Shown: positions 41,201 to 49,544 of the stretch, piece after piece
How positions within the stretch are numbered: position 1 is the stretch's first letter
Layout: the number at the start of each line of letters is the position of its first letter
From: Stenotrophomonas sp. ESTM1D_MKCIP4_1
GTDB taxonomy: Bacteria; Pseudomonadota; Gammaproteobacteria; Xanthomonadales; Xanthomonadaceae
DNA: 64,000 bases
Reading direction: 5' to 3'
Assembly (NCBI RefSeq): GCF_003086895.1
Contig: NZ_CP026004.1
Span: forward strand, 2,144,731 to 2,208,730
Notes under the pieces: generated by a model
The model's database searches: none
Seen by the model: the letters and a program-made list of their open reading frames with translations, nothing else
What the model was told of the DNA's origin: nothing
Made by a program: the position numbers and the translations under genes

Positions 41201-41325
41201 CGGCAGGAGTCCTCGGAGAGGGTGGCGTCGATAGCAGCGAGGCTAGCTCCCGGGTTGGGCCATTTAAAGGTGCTGGCTGGCACGCTCCGTCCCAAGTGCG
41301 ATTCCTGACGGGGTAAATGAGTTGC

Positions 41326-41700
41326 TTACAACATTCTGATCGATTCCACGTAGATTACATCTTCCGAGCAGCCGAACCCTTCGATCTTTCGATCTTTGAC
41401 GTCAAACCACATCATTTCCTCCATTCTTGGCCGGAACTGAAGCGATCCGATGATCTGGACCCGTCTCGCATCCCAGTGCTTGCTTCTCTTCAGCACTTTG
41501 GCAGGAAGTGCGAGGTCATAGCACTTGCCGTCATCCAGGGTGACGTAGCCCAGTCCATGCCCTCCGGGGAAGACTTCCATGACACCTTCGACCTCCATCA
41601 GCGTTTCCTTTGCATTTTCGGCAGGCTTCGCAAGGGAAATCTGGCAGCTTGCAGCGGCGATGGTTAGCACTGTCACTATCAGCAGCTTTTGGATGAGCAT
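41326..41700 (-). CDS. Small exported protein of unknown function
   Basis: 124 residues from ATG 41700. The N-terminus (LLIVTVLTIAAASCQISLA) is a signal sequence with a cysteine that could be a weak lipobox. The mature part has a beta-strand pattern (GVMEVFPGGHGLGYVTLDDGKCYDL is the most protein-like stretch, in part GGHGLGYVTLDDGKCYDL) and ends GFGCSEDVIYVES. No family recognised. Low GC bias. Confidence 0.6.
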   Translation of the reverse strand: MLIQKLLIVTVLTIAAASCQISLAKPAENAKETLMEVEGVMEVFPGGHGLGYVTLDDGKCYDLALPAKVLKRSKHWDARRVQIIGSLQFRPRMEEMMWFDVKDRKIEGFGCSEDVIYVESIRML

Positions 41701-42008
41701 GTAACTCCCTTGGTGGAATCCGTGCTGCTGGTTAGTTGGACGTACTTTTCGTGTGCTTTCAGGTTAGGAAGGTTGGGTGATTCAAGCATCCTCAGTAAAT
41801 CACGCGCTTGGTTCAGGGTGAGCATAACGTCTTCTAGGGTTCTCTTATGATGCTCCTCGTAAGAGCCGCGATGAAGGCCATTAACGCCAATTGCTCGTCG
41901 GCGGTCGATTTTGCTACGGGGGACGTCCGCGAGCTGGGGTATCCGGTGGTATGCAGGTGAGGTTCGTGCGGCTGTCGCGTTTGGCCTGCCACAGGCACCT
42001 TTCCTCAC
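41679..42008 (-). CDS. Possible remnant gene (uncertain)
   Basis: A 109-codon frame from a GTG at 42008, overlapping the start of the gene at 41700 by 22 bp. Only the middle (RTLEDVMLTLNQARDLLRML) looks like a helical protein. There is no ribosome-binding site and no family. It may be a decayed gene or chance. Confidence 0.25.
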   Translation of the reverse strand: MRKGACGRPNATAARTSPAYHRIPQLADVPRSKIDRRRAIGVNGLHRGSYEEHHKRTLEDVMLTLNQARDLLRMLESPNLPNLKAHEKYVQLTSSTDSTKGVTCSSKSC

Positions 42009-42139
42009 AGCCAGGGCTGGTTTTTACCTGCGATCCTGAAAGGCGCCCCAACCCAAGCGCAGCAAGGCTGACGGCCAATTTCCCGCCTATGCGACAATGC
42101 TAAAAGTGTCATGGAAGTTGGCGGATTTGACCCCAACCC

Positions 42140-42407
42140 CTAGCTACAGCGCACAACCGGGCGTAATCCTAGCCACGCCACCGAAAACGGGTGGTCGGGA
42201 CTCGAAACCCCGGTAGTTCGCTGAAGTAAACGCTTGCCAGCCGGCATCACCCTGTGTGGTGCCGGCTGGCAATCCGTCGGCCGGCTATGGCGGGCGGTGC
42301 GTGGAGGCCTTGTGCCTGCCGGTCTAGCGAACACCGGGTTTCGAGCCACGCATCGTCCGCCACCTTTATCGGTGGCGGCTTCTGCCTGCACGTTAGGAGC
42401 CACACCA
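42140..42407 (+). promoter_or_regulatory. Structured leader with nested inverted repeats
   Basis: Outer arms at 42201-42222 (CTCGAAACCCCGGTAGTTCG) and 42326-42345 (GCGAACACCGGGTTTCGAG) pair over about 20 bases. Between them is a long hairpin, TTGCCAGCCGGCATCACC with GGTGCCGGCTGGCAA (42234-42272). A third hairpin, CCGCCACC / GGTGGCGG, lies at 42359-42380. GTTAGGAGCC then precedes the gene at 42408. The whole 200-bp unit looks like a folded RNA or a REP-like mobile palindrome. Confidence 0.6.
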
Positions 42408-42763
42408 TGAGCAAGCCCTACTCCGCTGCCCGCACGTCCATCGGTGAAGCGGCCGCTTCTGAACCCGTCCTCGATCCCACCAGTCTCATTGCCATCCTGC
42501 ACAGCATTGGTGCCGGTGGTGCGTCCGATGGCCGACCCTGGCCTGAGCGCCAGTTGGTGCCGGGACGGAGGATTGCCTTGGCAGATGCCGATTGCGCGCT
42601 GGCGGGCCAGCGTGTGGTGCAGGAGATTCTGCTGGCTGCAGAGCGCGCCCGCCAGAATGGTGATCCGGATCAGTATGTGGGTGATCGGGTGATGGAGGGC
42701 CTGGCGATGGCGTGCCTTGCGTTGACTGTTTTCATCCAGGAACGCGTGTGGCCGGCTGCCTGA
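42408..42763 (+). CDS. Small protein of unknown function (118 aa)
   Basis: 118 residues from ATG 42408 with TAGGAG 10-15 bases upstream. No signal peptide; a helical second half (VVQEILLAAERARQNG, LAMACLALTVFIQERV). Its layout (short protein with a structured leader) resembles the repeated small-protein families of Pseudomonas and Xanthomonadales, but I cannot name a domain. The stop is 12 bp before the next gene. Confidence 0.65.
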
Positions 42764-42775
42764 GGAGGTGATGGT

Positions 42776-43351
42776 ATGAGCTGGCGAGGAAATCTACTGG
42801 GAAAGCGCAGTCGAGCAAGCTCGACTCTACGGGGAAGGCTCAGTCGAGCAAGCTCGACTCTACGGGGAAGGCTCAGTCGAGCAAGCTCGACTCTACGGGG
42901 AAGGCGCAGTCGAGCAAGCTCGACTCTACGGGGAAGGCTCAGTCGAGCAAGCTCGACTCTACCGGGTAGGTGCGGTCGAACTTGCTCGACCGTACTGCTG
43001 GGGTTGGTGATGTTGCTGCCCTTGCCGTCTGTTGATGCCCGGCCTGCGTCTGCGCAGGTTGAGACGATGCGGATTCTGCACCCCAGGGAGTTCGAGATTC
43101 TGCAGAGCCATGCACAAGCGTTCGTCAGTGCGAAAGCGTATGAGGGGTATGCGCTGGAAACAGGCGGAACACCGGAGGCATGGTTCCAGATTCGCCATCG
43201 CGGGCGGGCTGTATTGGTGGCCGAGAACGCGGCGGATGGGCTGGTGATTCGGGTGCCGGCGGGGGCGGAGCCGCTGGCGCCGGATGTTCTACGGTTGCGT
43301 GAGCATTTCCGGATATGGGTGGTGCATTCGGGGCCTTCGGTGGAGGAGTAG
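42776..43351 (+). CDS. Exported protein with an in-frame REP-derived repeat array at its N-terminus
   Basis: 191 residues from ATG 42776, preceded by a near-perfect AGGAGGTG six bases upstream, so this start is well supported. Residues 10-64 are 11-residue repeats of the type SRASSTLRGRL, encoded by five 33-bp SMAG copies plus a diverged sixth. A hydrophobic stretch VLLGLVMLLPLPSVDA (about 73-88) follows, which would be a signal peptide core with an abnormally long basic n-region. The mature domain (MRILHPREFEILQSHAQAFV to WVVHSGPSVEE) is unknown. An alternative is initiation at GTG/ATG near 43005, after the array. Confidence 0.65.
   Translation: MSWRGNLLGKRSRASSTLRGRLSRASSTLRGRLSRASSTLRGRRSRASSTLRGRLSRASSTLPGRCGRTCSTVLLGLVMLLPLPSVDARPASAQVETMRILHPREFEILQSHAQAFVSAKAYEGYALETGGTPEAWFQIRHRGRAVLVAENAADGLVIRVPAGAEPLAPDVLRLREHFRIWVVHSGPSVEE
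42808..42990 (+). repeat. Tandem array of 33-bp SMAG units
   Basis: Units begin at 42808, 42841, 42874, 42907 and 42940, with a diverged sixth at 42973. Each has AGTCGAGCAAGCTCGACT, CTACGGGGAAG and a CGC or GCT junction. The period is exactly 33 bp, keeping one reading frame. Confidence 0.95.
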
Positions 43352-43398
43352 TCGAGCCCCAATGAATTTACCGGGATTCGGCGGTGGCCATGGTAGAG

Positions 43399-43424
43399 CA
43401 GTCGAGCAAGCTCGACTCTACGGG
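43399..43424. repeat. SMAG-type REP palindrome
   Basis: CAGTCGAGCAAGCTCGACTC plus TACGGGG, the same unit as in the array at 42808, here as a single copy between convergent genes. Confidence 0.85.
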
Positions 43425-44146
43425 GTGGCGGGTTCCTGCAGGGAGGCTTCGAGCAGGGACACATAGCTATCAAGGCGAGATCTCTGTGCGATGAGCAGCC
43501 AGCCGAGTAGGTAAAGCAGAACCACGGCAAAGATGAGGATGGCCCCCGCCCAGCCGATATCGAACACGCCGGTCCAATCACCCCAGCGCCAATCACGGAA
43601 CTGCAGGTACAGCGCGATCAGCACGGGGAATGGACCAAGACGCTGAAGTCCCCCGTACATGATGCCCATGCGCTCGGTCATCCGGGTTCGCAGCGCGCTT
43701 ACAAATCGCAGGCGCTGTTCCCTAATGTCTTTCGGAAACTGACGGAGTTCGGCGATGACGGTTGCCCATTGCAGGAAATCGTTGTCCATTTCCATGGCGT
43801 GGGAGAGCCGGGGCTGCATGTACTGCCGGTACTCCCTTCGCAGCGTCAGCAAGCCACCCACCAGGAAGCCCACAATTTCGATGGCCAGGCAGGCCAGCGC
43901 CAGTAGGAGCAGGACGTGGCCGGGTATCCAGCGATCCAGCAGGAGCCCGCCTGCCAGGCCGATGAGTGCTGCCGCTGCACCCACGCGGTACGCCCATTTT
44001 TCGACGGGGCCGGCTTTGGTGTAGATGGTTGTGCTGGCGAGGTCCTGCACACGCTTGTACAGCCAGTGGAAACTCAGCGCCTCTTCCCGGAGCTGCGGCG
44101 TGGCTGGAGTGACATCCAGGTATTGCGTGTCCATTGCGTTGCCCAT
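43418..44146 (-). CDS. Integral membrane protein of unknown function
   Basis: 242 residues from ATG 44146 (ATG 44134 is also possible). Two membrane segments near residues 57-100 (AALIGLAGGLLLDRW, LLLLALACLAIEIVGFLVGG) and two near 170-225 flank a cytoplasmic helical region (AMEMDNDFLQWATVIAEL). The topology hints at a regulatory membrane protein; no family recognised. Confidence 0.7.
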   Translation of the reverse strand: MGNAMDTQYLDVTPATPQLREEALSFHWLYKRVQDLASTTIYTKAGPVEKWAYRVGAAAALIGLAGGLLLDRWIPGHVLLLLALACLAIEIVGFLVGGLLTLRREYRQYMQPRLSHAMEMDNDFLQWATVIAELRQFPKDIREQRLRFVSALRTRMTERMGIMYGGLQRLGPFPVLIALYLQFRDWRWGDWTGVFDIGWAGAILIFAVVLLYLLGWLLIAQRSRLDSYVSLLEASLQEPATP

Positions 44147-44230
44147 GGGTAGTGGCGGTCCGTGCGTGTGGGTGGATGATGGCGCTTTCTGGGGGCGTTT
44201 GGTTGAGCGGGTTCGAGTGTAAGGGGGAGG

Positions 44231-44257
44231 CGCAGTCGAGCAAGCTCGACTCTACGG
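44231..44257. repeat. SMAG-type REP palindrome
   Basis: Single CGCAGTCGAGCAAGCTCGAC unit followed by TCTACGG in the divergent gap between 44146 and 44352. Confidence 0.85.
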
Positions 44258-44351
44258 GGCGGCGGGCGGGGCGGGATGGTCGGGTTCTGCACCTGGCCTT
44301 GGCGCGGCGGTGGCTACGCTGGGGCCCCCAGCCAGCCAGAGAGCGCCCTGT

Positions 44352-45116
44352 ATGCCCAGCCCCGAGAGCCGTGCCGGGTGCGCCCTGTGCCGGGATGCGC
44401 AGCCGCTGGGATTCGATTTCAGCTATGCCTTCCAGCCTATCGTGGATGTAACCGCACGAACGGTGTTCGCGCATGAGGCGCTGGTGCGCGGCACGGCGGG
44501 TGAAGGTGCGGCTACGGTGCTGTCGCGCATCACCGACCGGAACCGCTATACCTTCGACCAGGCGTGCCGGGAAAAGGCCATCCAGATTGCGGCACGTCTG
44601 CAGATGGAATCGTACCTTTCCATCAATTTCTACCCGAACGCCATCTACCGGCCTGAAGTGTGTATCCGCTCGACGCTGCAGGCGGCGCAACGCCATGGCT
44701 TCCCATTGGAACGCATCATTTTCGAGACAGTGGAAGGCGAACAGGTGAGCGATGGCAGGTGGCTGGCGGAAATCATGCGCGAATACCAGCGCATCGGATT
44801 CAAGACGGCCATTGATGATTTTGGTGCGGGCTTCGCCGGGCTGAACCTGCTGGCGGATTTCCAGCCGGATATCGTCAAGCTGGACATGGCGCTGGTCCGC
44901 AATGTCGATCAAAGCCCCTCGCGCAGGGCCATCGTGGCTGGGGTGGTGGCCATGTGCGCCGAGCTTTCCATTGATGTCATCGCCGAAGGCATCGAAACGG
45001 CTGAGGAGGCGCGGTGCCTGGCCGATCTGGGGATCAGGCTTATGCAGGGCTACCTGTTTGGCCGACCTGTGTTCGAGGGGCTCGTGCGGGAGAGCAGTGT
45101 CCCGTGGCTGACCTGA
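44352..45116 (+). CDS. EAL-domain c-di-GMP phosphodiesterase (stand-alone)
   Basis: 254 residues from ATG 44352. An N-terminal CALC motif precedes the EAL domain, which fills almost the whole protein. The catalytic set looks complete: EALVRG, NFYPNA, ETVEGE, IDDFGAGFAGL, KLDMALV, AEGIET and QGYLFGRP. The spacing resembles BlrP1/YcgF-type EAL domains, which are partnered by BLUF sensors; a stand-alone BLUF protein lies 16 kb away at 61499. Expected to hydrolyse c-di-GMP. Confidence 0.9.
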   Translation: MPSPESRAGCALCRDAQPLGFDFSYAFQPIVDVTARTVFAHEALVRGTAGEGAATVLSRITDRNRYTFDQACREKAIQIAARLQMESYLSINFYPNAIYRPEVCIRSTLQAAQRHGFPLERIIFETVEGEQVSDGRWLAEIMREYQRIGFKTAIDDFGAGFAGLNLLADFQPDIVKLDMALVRNVDQSPSRRAIVAGVVAMCAELSIDVIAEGIETAEEARCLADLGIRLMQGYLFGRPVFEGLVRESSVPWLT

Positions 45117-45165
45117 TATACGGCCCCTTCCCCGCCACGCTGACTGATCCTCTGGAGCGCATGCG

Positions 45166-46416
45166 ATGCTGACCCGATGGAAGCTGCAACTGGGCCGCCT
45201 GACCCGACGGATGTGGTTCCGTTCCACCCTGTACGGCGGGATGGGCGTGGCTACCGCTTTGGCGGGCGCCTTCCTGAAATTTCTCATTCCAGCGGGGCTG
45301 GCAACCCGGATCGGTGCCGATTCGGTCGGCAACATTCTCGGCATCCTGGCCGCGTCGATGCTGACGGTGACTACGTTTTCGCTGTCGACCATGGTGTCGG
45401 CGTATGGCTCGGCCTCCAACAGCGCGACCCCGCGTGCTGCGCGCCTGCTGATCGAGGACAGTCGGGCGCAGGGGGCGCTGGCCACGTTCATCGGCGCGTT
45501 CCTGTTCTCCATTGTGGGTCTGATTGCCCTGAGCACCGGGCTGTACGGCGACAGTGGCCGGCTGGTGCTGTTCGGCGCGACAGTGGGCGTGATCGTGGTG
45601 ATTACCGTGACGTTGCTGCGCGCCATCGAGCAGTTTTCCAGGTTCGGGCGGCTGGGCGAAACCATCGACCTGGTGGAGCGCGCTACGCAGGCGGCCATGA
45701 AGCGTCGCGCTGCCGATCCGCTGCTGGGCGGGGCTGCGCCACGGCAGGCGGCGCCTGGTGCTGTCGCCCTGACGGATGAGCGCATTGCCTATGTTGACCA
45801 TATCGACATGGGCCGTCTGCAGTCAGTGGCCGAGGAAAAGGATCTGCGTATCCATCTGCAATGCCAGATCGGCACGTTCGCGACGCCGGCCCGGCCAGTG
45901 ATGGAGGTGGAGGGTGTGGTCAGTGATGAAACACGTGCCCATCTGCTGGAGGCATTGAGCTGCAGCGATGCCCGCGCCATCGATAATGACCCGCGCTACG
46001 GCCTGGTCATCCTGTCCGAGATCGGGCAGCGCTCCATGTCCTCGGCCATCAATGACCCCGGTACCTGCATTGATGTCATCGGCACCTGCGTGCGGCTGCT
46101 GCATCGCTGGGCCGAACACAGCACGGGTGCAGCGGCCGCTGAGGTGCGCTACCCGAATGTACATGTCGCCCCGCTGCAGGCCAGCGATCTGTTCGAGGAT
46201 GTGTTCACGCCCATTGCCCGCGATGCAGCCGGTTCGCTGGAGGTCAACATCCGCCTGCAGAAGGGGTTCGCGGCCCTGTTGCAGGCGCCCGACCCTGCCA
46301 TTGCAGGAGAGGCGCGCCGGCATGCGCAGGTGGCCTTGGCGCGGGCCCTGGAGCGGCTGTCCTTCGCGGCGGACCGCGAGGCACTTCGGGCATCGGCGGT
46401 GATTCCGCCACCCTGA
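45166..46416 (+). CDS. DUF2254 membrane protein
   Basis: 416 residues from ATG 45166. Membrane segments lie at about 22-45, 55-80, 105-130 and 135-155 (MLTVTTFSLSTMVSAYGSAS is the DUF2254 hallmark, then SPRAARLLIEDSRAQ-like ATPRAARLLIEDSRAQ). A long soluble C-terminal domain follows (YVDHIDMGRLQSVAEEKDL; YGLVILSEIGQRSMSSAIND). Function unknown. Confidence 0.9.
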   Translation: MLTRWKLQLGRLTRRMWFRSTLYGGMGVATALAGAFLKFLIPAGLATRIGADSVGNILGILAASMLTVTTFSLSTMVSAYGSASNSATPRAARLLIEDSRAQGALATFIGAFLFSIVGLIALSTGLYGDSGRLVLFGATVGVIVVITVTLLRAIEQFSRFGRLGETIDLVERATQAAMKRRAADPLLGGAAPRQAAPGAVALTDERIAYVDHIDMGRLQSVAEEKDLRIHLQCQIGTFATPARPVMEVEGVVSDETRAHLLEALSCSDARAIDNDPRYGLVILSEIGQRSMSSAINDPGTCIDVIGTCVRLLHRWAEHSTGAAAAEVRYPNVHVAPLQASDLFEDVFTPIARDAAGSLEVNIRLQKGFAALLQAPDPAIAGEARRHAQVALARALERLSFAADREALRASAVIPPP

Positions 46417-46526
46417 GACGGGCGCGCTTGAAGGCCGCAGGTCGGCGCGACGCCATCATCACGGCATCTCGCGCATAACACGGCGGCTGGCGCTGGTCGC
46501 CCTCTCTATATCTTTGGCCGTACCCC

Positions 46527-47759
46527 GTGACCGCACGCGCACATTCCCGTGACCAGAACCGCGCCGAGCGCGGCCTGGATGGATTGAATTTCTTCCTGGC
46601 GGACGTGCGCGACGGCCTGGGACCCTATCTGGCCATCTATCTGCTTTCGGTGCACCACTGGCAACCCGCCAGCATCGGCGTGGTCATGACCGTGGCCGCC
46701 ATCATTGGGCTGCTGACCCAGACGCCTGCAGGCGCGTTCATGGACCGCGTCCATGCCAAGCGGCTGACACTGGCCATCGCGGCCATCGTGGTAACGGCCA
46801 GCTGCCTGCTGCTGCCGTGGACGCAGGGCTTTGCGGTGGTGGCTTCAACCCAGGCACTCAGCGCGGTGGCGGCGTCGGTGATTGCCCCGGCCATTGCGGC
46901 CATCTCGCTGGGCGTCAGTGGTCCGCGCGCCTTTGCCCGGCGCATGGGGCGCAACGAGACGTTCAATCATGCGGGGAACGTGGTGGCAGCACTGCTGGCC
47001 GGTGGGCTGGCCTACCTGTGGGGGCCAACGGTGGTGTTCTACCTGATGGCGGTAATGACAGTGGCCAGTGTAGTGGCCACCGGTGTGATCCCGGCGGCAG
47101 CCATCGATGATGCGCGAGCGCGCGGCTCGGTGGCCGAGGCAGCGGGAGCTGCCGCGCCCTCTTCCGGGCGGCTGCTGCTGCGTGACCGCCGGCTGTTGCT
47201 GCTGGCGGCGTGCAGCTGCCTGTTCCACCTGGCCAACGCGGCGATGCTGCCCCTGGTGGGCCAGAAGCTCTCGTTGAGCAGCCCGGCCCTGGCCACCACC
47301 ATGACGGCCGGGTGCATCGTGGCCGCGCAACTGGTGATGATTCCCATGGCGTGGCTGGTCGGTGCGCGCGCCGATCGCTGGGGGCGGCGCCCGCTGCTGC
47401 TGGCGGGGTTTCTGATCCTGCCCATCCGGGCCGCGCTGTACCCCCTGTCCGACGCACCCGCCTGGCTGCTGGGCGTGCAGCTGCTGGATGGCATCGGCGC
47501 GGGCATCTTCGGTGCGCTCATTCCCATCATAGTAAGTGACCTGAGCGAAGGCACGGGACGCTTCAACGTCACGCTGGGTGCGGTATCCACGGTGTTTGGA
47601 GTGGGCGGCGCGCTCAGCCCCGCGCTGGCGGGCGTCATCGTGCAGCGCGCAGGCTATGATGCCGCGTTCCTGACCCTGGCGGTCATTGCAGCTGCGGCCG
47701 TGCTGCTGGCCTGGCAGGTTCCGGAGACGCGCAGCATCCCTGCAACCACACGTAACTGA
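46527..47759 (+). CDS. Major facilitator superfamily transporter
   Basis: 410 residues from GTG 46527. Twelve hydrophobic segments. An MFS loop 2-3 motif is seen (GAFMDRVHAKRL), and a related one in the second half (GARADRWGRRPLLL). NFFLADVRDGLGPYLAIYL near the N-terminus is found in a subgroup of MFS proteins often near arsenic or stress genes. Substrate unknown. The ArsB-like gene follows after 15 bp, so they are likely cotranscribed. Confidence 0.88.
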   Translation: MTARAHSRDQNRAERGLDGLNFFLADVRDGLGPYLAIYLLSVHHWQPASIGVVMTVAAIIGLLTQTPAGAFMDRVHAKRLTLAIAAIVVTASCLLLPWTQGFAVVASTQALSAVAASVIAPAIAAISLGVSGPRAFARRMGRNETFNHAGNVVAALLAGGLAYLWGPTVVFYLMAVMTVASVVATGVIPAAAIDDARARGSVAEAAGAAAPSSGRLLLRDRRLLLLAACSCLFHLANAAMLPLVGQKLSLSSPALATTMTAGCIVAAQLVMIPMAWLVGARADRWGRRPLLLAGFLILPIRAALYPLSDAPAWLLGVQLLDGIGAGIFGALIPIIVSDLSEGTGRFNVTLGAVSTVFGVGGALSPALAGVIVQRAGYDAAFLTLAVIAAAAVLLAWQVPETRSIPATTRN

Positions 47760-47774
47760 GACATTGGGCAGTAC

Positions 47775-49022
47775 ATGCATCTGGATCCATCAGCGGCCAT
47801 CATCTGGGCGGCGGTAGGCGTCACCATCGCCGGCCTGCTGTTCCGCCCCTTCCGTATACCCGAATACGTGTGGGCGCTTGGGGCGGCGCTGCTTTTGCCG
47901 CTGTCCGGAGCCCTGTCCGTTGCCACGTTCGTGAGTGCAGTGGCCGAAGGCTACGATGTCTACCTGTTCCTGGTGGGCATGATGGTGCTGGCCGAGCTGT
48001 CGCGTCGCGAAGGTGTGTTCGACTGGTTGGCGATGTACGCGGTGCAGCATGCGGCTGGCTCGGGGCGGCGTTTGTTCGATCTGGTTTTTCTGGTCGGTAC
48101 GGTGGTGACGGTCCTTCTGTCGAACGATGCCACGGCCGTGGTGCTCACGCCTGCGGTCTATGCGGCATGCAGAGCGGCCGGGGTCGCTCCCCTGCCCTAT
48201 CTGTTCGTCTGCGCGTTCATCGCCAACGCTGCCAGCTTCGTTCTGCCCATTTCCAACCCTGCCAATCTGGTGGTATTCGGCGCGCACATGCCACCGTTGC
48301 TGGCCTGGCTGAAGCAGTTCGCGCTTCCCTCGCTGGTTGCCATCGCTGCCACTTACGTGGTGTTGAGGCTGCTGTACCGGCGCCAGATCACTCAGCCGCT
48401 GCGGGTCTCGCCACCACAGCAGCCGCTGTCGCGCGGTGGTCGGCTTGCGGCGGCGGGCGTCGTGTTCACCGGGATCGTTCTGGTGCTGACTTCGGCGCTC
48501 AACGGTCCGCTGGGCCTGATGACTTTCTGCGCGGGCCTGCTCAGCGCTGCCGTGGTTGCGCTGTCGCAGCGGCGCAACCCGGTGCCGTTGCTACGCCATG
48601 TTTCGTGGAGTGTGTTGCCGCTGGTCGCCGGCTTGTTCGTACTGGTGGAGGCGGTCGCACAGACAGGGGTGATCCAGCAGGTGGCCGCCGCCCTGGAAGG
48701 AATGGCGCGCACGTCTTCAGGCCAGGCCAGCTGGGCCGCCGGCATTGGCGCGGCCCTGTTGAGCAACGTGGCCAACAACCTGCCGGTAGGGCTGGTGGCA
48801 GGTTCGCTGTCGCAGGCGGCAGATCTGCCGGCTCAGGTGCGTGCAGCACTGTTGGTCGGCGTTGACCTTGGCCCGAACCTGTCGGCGACCGGCTCCCTGG
48901 CCACCCTGCTCTGGCTGGTGGCGCTGCGGCGCGAGGGCGAGAATGTAAGCGGGCTGGACTTCCTGCGGACAGGCGTGCTGGTGATGCCCCCCGCGTTGCT
49001 GGGAGCGTTGCTGCTGTTGTGA
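47775..49022 (+). CDS. ArsB/NhaD-type ion transporter family protein
   Basis: 415 residues, 11-12 membrane segments. ArsB-like landmarks: FRIPEYVWALGAALLLPL, FLVGMMVLAELSRREGVFDWLA, LLSNDATAVVLTPAVYA, ISNPANLVVF and LLSNVANNLPVGLV. Such carriers export arsenite or exchange ions with protons. No arsR, arsC or arsH is nearby, so arsenite export is only one option. Probably an operon with the MFS gene. Confidence 0.85.
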   Translation: MHLDPSAAIIWAAVGVTIAGLLFRPFRIPEYVWALGAALLLPLSGALSVATFVSAVAEGYDVYLFLVGMMVLAELSRREGVFDWLAMYAVQHAAGSGRRLFDLVFLVGTVVTVLLSNDATAVVLTPAVYAACRAAGVAPLPYLFVCAFIANAASFVLPISNPANLVVFGAHMPPLLAWLKQFALPSLVAIAATYVVLRLLYRRQITQPLRVSPPQQPLSRGGRLAAAGVVFTGIVLVLTSALNGPLGLMTFCAGLLSAAVVALSQRRNPVPLLRHVSWSVLPLVAGLFVLVEAVAQTGVIQQVAAALEGMARTSSGQASWAAGIGAALLSNVANNLPVGLVAGSLSQAADLPAQVRAALLVGVDLGPNLSATGSLATLLWLVALRREGENVSGLDFLRTGVLVMPPALLGALLLL

Positions 49023-49051
49023 CCGCCCGCAGACGGCTGGTCTGGTTGCCG

Positions 49052-49471
49052 TCACTCCGGAGGCGTAATGGTCAGCCACCCGTGCTCCCTGGCCAGTCTT
49101 GCGGCCCGGTACTGCTGGGACGCACCAAGGCCGCGCACCATGCCTTCGATGAGCGCGACATCCGCTGCGTCGTCAGTGCCGGCGTACTGCTCCGGATCGC
49201 GGTTGACCTCCGCGCTGACCGCTCGCAACCCTTCCCCATCGGGTACGAAATGCACGCGGGCGATGCACAGCCCGGTCCAGCTGCGATGCAGATACAGTGT
49301 GTTGCCTGCGCAGTAGAGGAACCACTTGTCCTCCATTTCCAGGGGGATGAGCCCACGACGCACACAGGCTGAGTCCACGGCATCGAGCCAGAAGTCTAGT
49401 TTCAGCGCAACGTGGCGGGCGGGCAACGGTGCGTTCTTCCAGTCGGCGGCGGTGGCGATGGGGTGCGTCAT
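49052..49471 (-). CDS. Conserved hypothetical protein (139 aa)
   Basis: 139 residues from ATG 49471; a longer start lacks support. No signal or membrane segment. Features: WLDAVDSACVRRGLIPLEM, WFLYCAGNTLYLHRSWTG, RVHFVPDGEGLRAVSAEVNR. The many Trp/His/Cys residues and compact size suggest a small globular domain. Family not recognised. Confidence 0.65.
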   Translation of the reverse strand: MTHPIATAADWKNAPLPARHVALKLDFWLDAVDSACVRRGLIPLEMEDKWFLYCAGNTLYLHRSWTGLCIARVHFVPDGEGLRAVSAEVNRDPEQYAGTDDAADVALIEGMVRGLGASQQYRAARLAREHGWLTITPPE

Positions 49472-49519
49472 GGGTTCAGTGCGGCGTGGGGCGCCGGGCA
49501 TTGTAGTCCCCCGAAGGGG

Positions 49520-49544
49520 GTGCCCGGCCAGCGGCCGGCTCTAC
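49520..49544. repeat. SMAG-type REP palindrome
   Basis: GCCCGGCCAGCGGCCGGC then TCTAC, placed between the genes at 49471 and 49541 and touching the SDR stop. Confidence 0.65.

Noticed and set aside
42201..42345. Integron attC site
   Set aside because: The outer arms do not match the conserved GTTRRRY / RYYYAAC ends, and there is no integrase or cassette series.
42808..42990. CRISPR-like regular repeat array
   Set aside because: The 33-bp units are directly contiguous with no unique spacers, and each carries the SMAG palindrome found singly elsewhere.
47775..49022. Arsenic resistance operon
   Set aside because: Only an ArsB-like carrier is present; no arsR, arsC or arsH homolog is near, so arsenic resistance is not claimed.
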